Position numbers and translations under genes: made by a program | Notes under the pieces: model-generated | Databases searched by the model: none | Told to the model about the DNA's origin: nothing | What the model saw: only the letters and a program-made list of their open reading frames with translations | Shown: piece by piece, positions 5,300 through 5,406 of the stretch | How positions within the stretch are numbered: position 1 is the stretch's first letter | Layout of the letters: every line of letters starts with the position of its first letter | Assembly (NCBI GenBank): GCA_003157945.1 | Contig: PMFY01000295.1 | Coordinates: 1 to 5,406 of the forward strand | Direction of reading: 5' to 3' | Origin: Acidimicrobiaceae bacterium | Lineage (GTDB): Bacteria > Actinomycetota > Acidimicrobiia > Acidimicrobiales > RAAP-2 | DNA: 5,406 bases

Positions 5300-5406
5300 A
5301 TGACCATCCTCGATACCCCACTGCACACCCTCCAGGGCGAACCGACGACGCTCGGCGACTACCGGGGGAAGACCCTGCTGGTCGTCAACGTGGCCTCGAA
5401 GTGCGG
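5300..5406 (+). CDS. Glutathione peroxidase family protein, 3'-truncated by window edge
   Basis: The visible 35 codons start MTILDTPLHTLQGEPTTLG and reach VVNVASKCG at the window edge. This is the N-terminus of the thioredoxin-fold glutathione peroxidase family: a short first strand, a G-x-x-x-x-L-xx-Y-x-GK turn, then the NVASxCG active-site motif. C35 is the peroxidatic residue and aligns with the selenocysteine of animal GPx1; it is encoded by TGC, so this is a cysteine-type enzyme. Bacterial members of about 160 residues reduce hydrogen peroxide and organic hydroperoxides, usually with thioredoxin rather than glutathione as donor. Actinobacteria generally lack glutathione, so thioredoxin or mycothiol-linked reduction is more likely; that is inference. 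The gene is divergent from the c-di-GMP gene across 163 bp. The resolving cysteine and the Gln/Trp of the catalytic tetrad lie outside the window. Confidence 0.9.
   Translation, partial: MTILDTPLHTLQGEPTTLGDYRGKTLLVVNVASKC

Overview
The window is GC-rich coding DNA with strong third-position G/C bias and short intergenic gaps. Together with the gene types, this suggests a high-GC actinobacterium, perhaps of the Acidimicrobiia. The class-level placement is a guess. I see no mobile elements, CRISPR arrays, tRNAs or rRNAs.

Layout from left to right: (1) the 3' part of a single-domain Ppx/GppA-type exopolyphosphatase gene on the + strand, cut by the window's left edge. (2) A 109-bp convergent gap that holds G-rich direct repeats and a strong hairpin. 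(3) A 50-residue two-CxxC zinc-ribbon protein of the DUF5679 type on the - strand, absent from a simple long-ORF scan because it is short. (4) A 167-bp gap. (5) A 1251-residue multidomain cyclic-di-GMP protein on the - strand that fills about 70% of the window. Its order is V4R-like sensor with a putative zinc site, a disordered and then hyper-acidic repeat linker, coiled coil, degenerate GAF-like domain, GAF, GGDEF, EAL. (6) A 163-bp divergent intergenic region with a candidate sigma28/WhiG-like promoter for the c-di-GMP gene and a candidate leaderless promoter on the other side. (7) The first 35 codons of a glutathione-peroxidase-family gene on the + strand, cut by the right edge just after its peroxidatic cysteine codon.

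The genes do not form one pathway or operon. The c-di-GMP protein is probably a stand-alone cytosolic signal integrator. Both enzymatic halves keep their catalytic residues, so it may make and degrade c-di-GMP according to what its N-terminal sensors detect. The Ppx (polyphosphate/(p)ppGpp metabolism) and the peroxidase (oxidative-stress defence) are stress-related neighbours, but a functional link is not shown. The most distinctive element is the N-terminal half of the c-di-GMP protein: a zinc-site V4R-like module joined to the rest by a linker encoded by a 12-bp tandem repeat.
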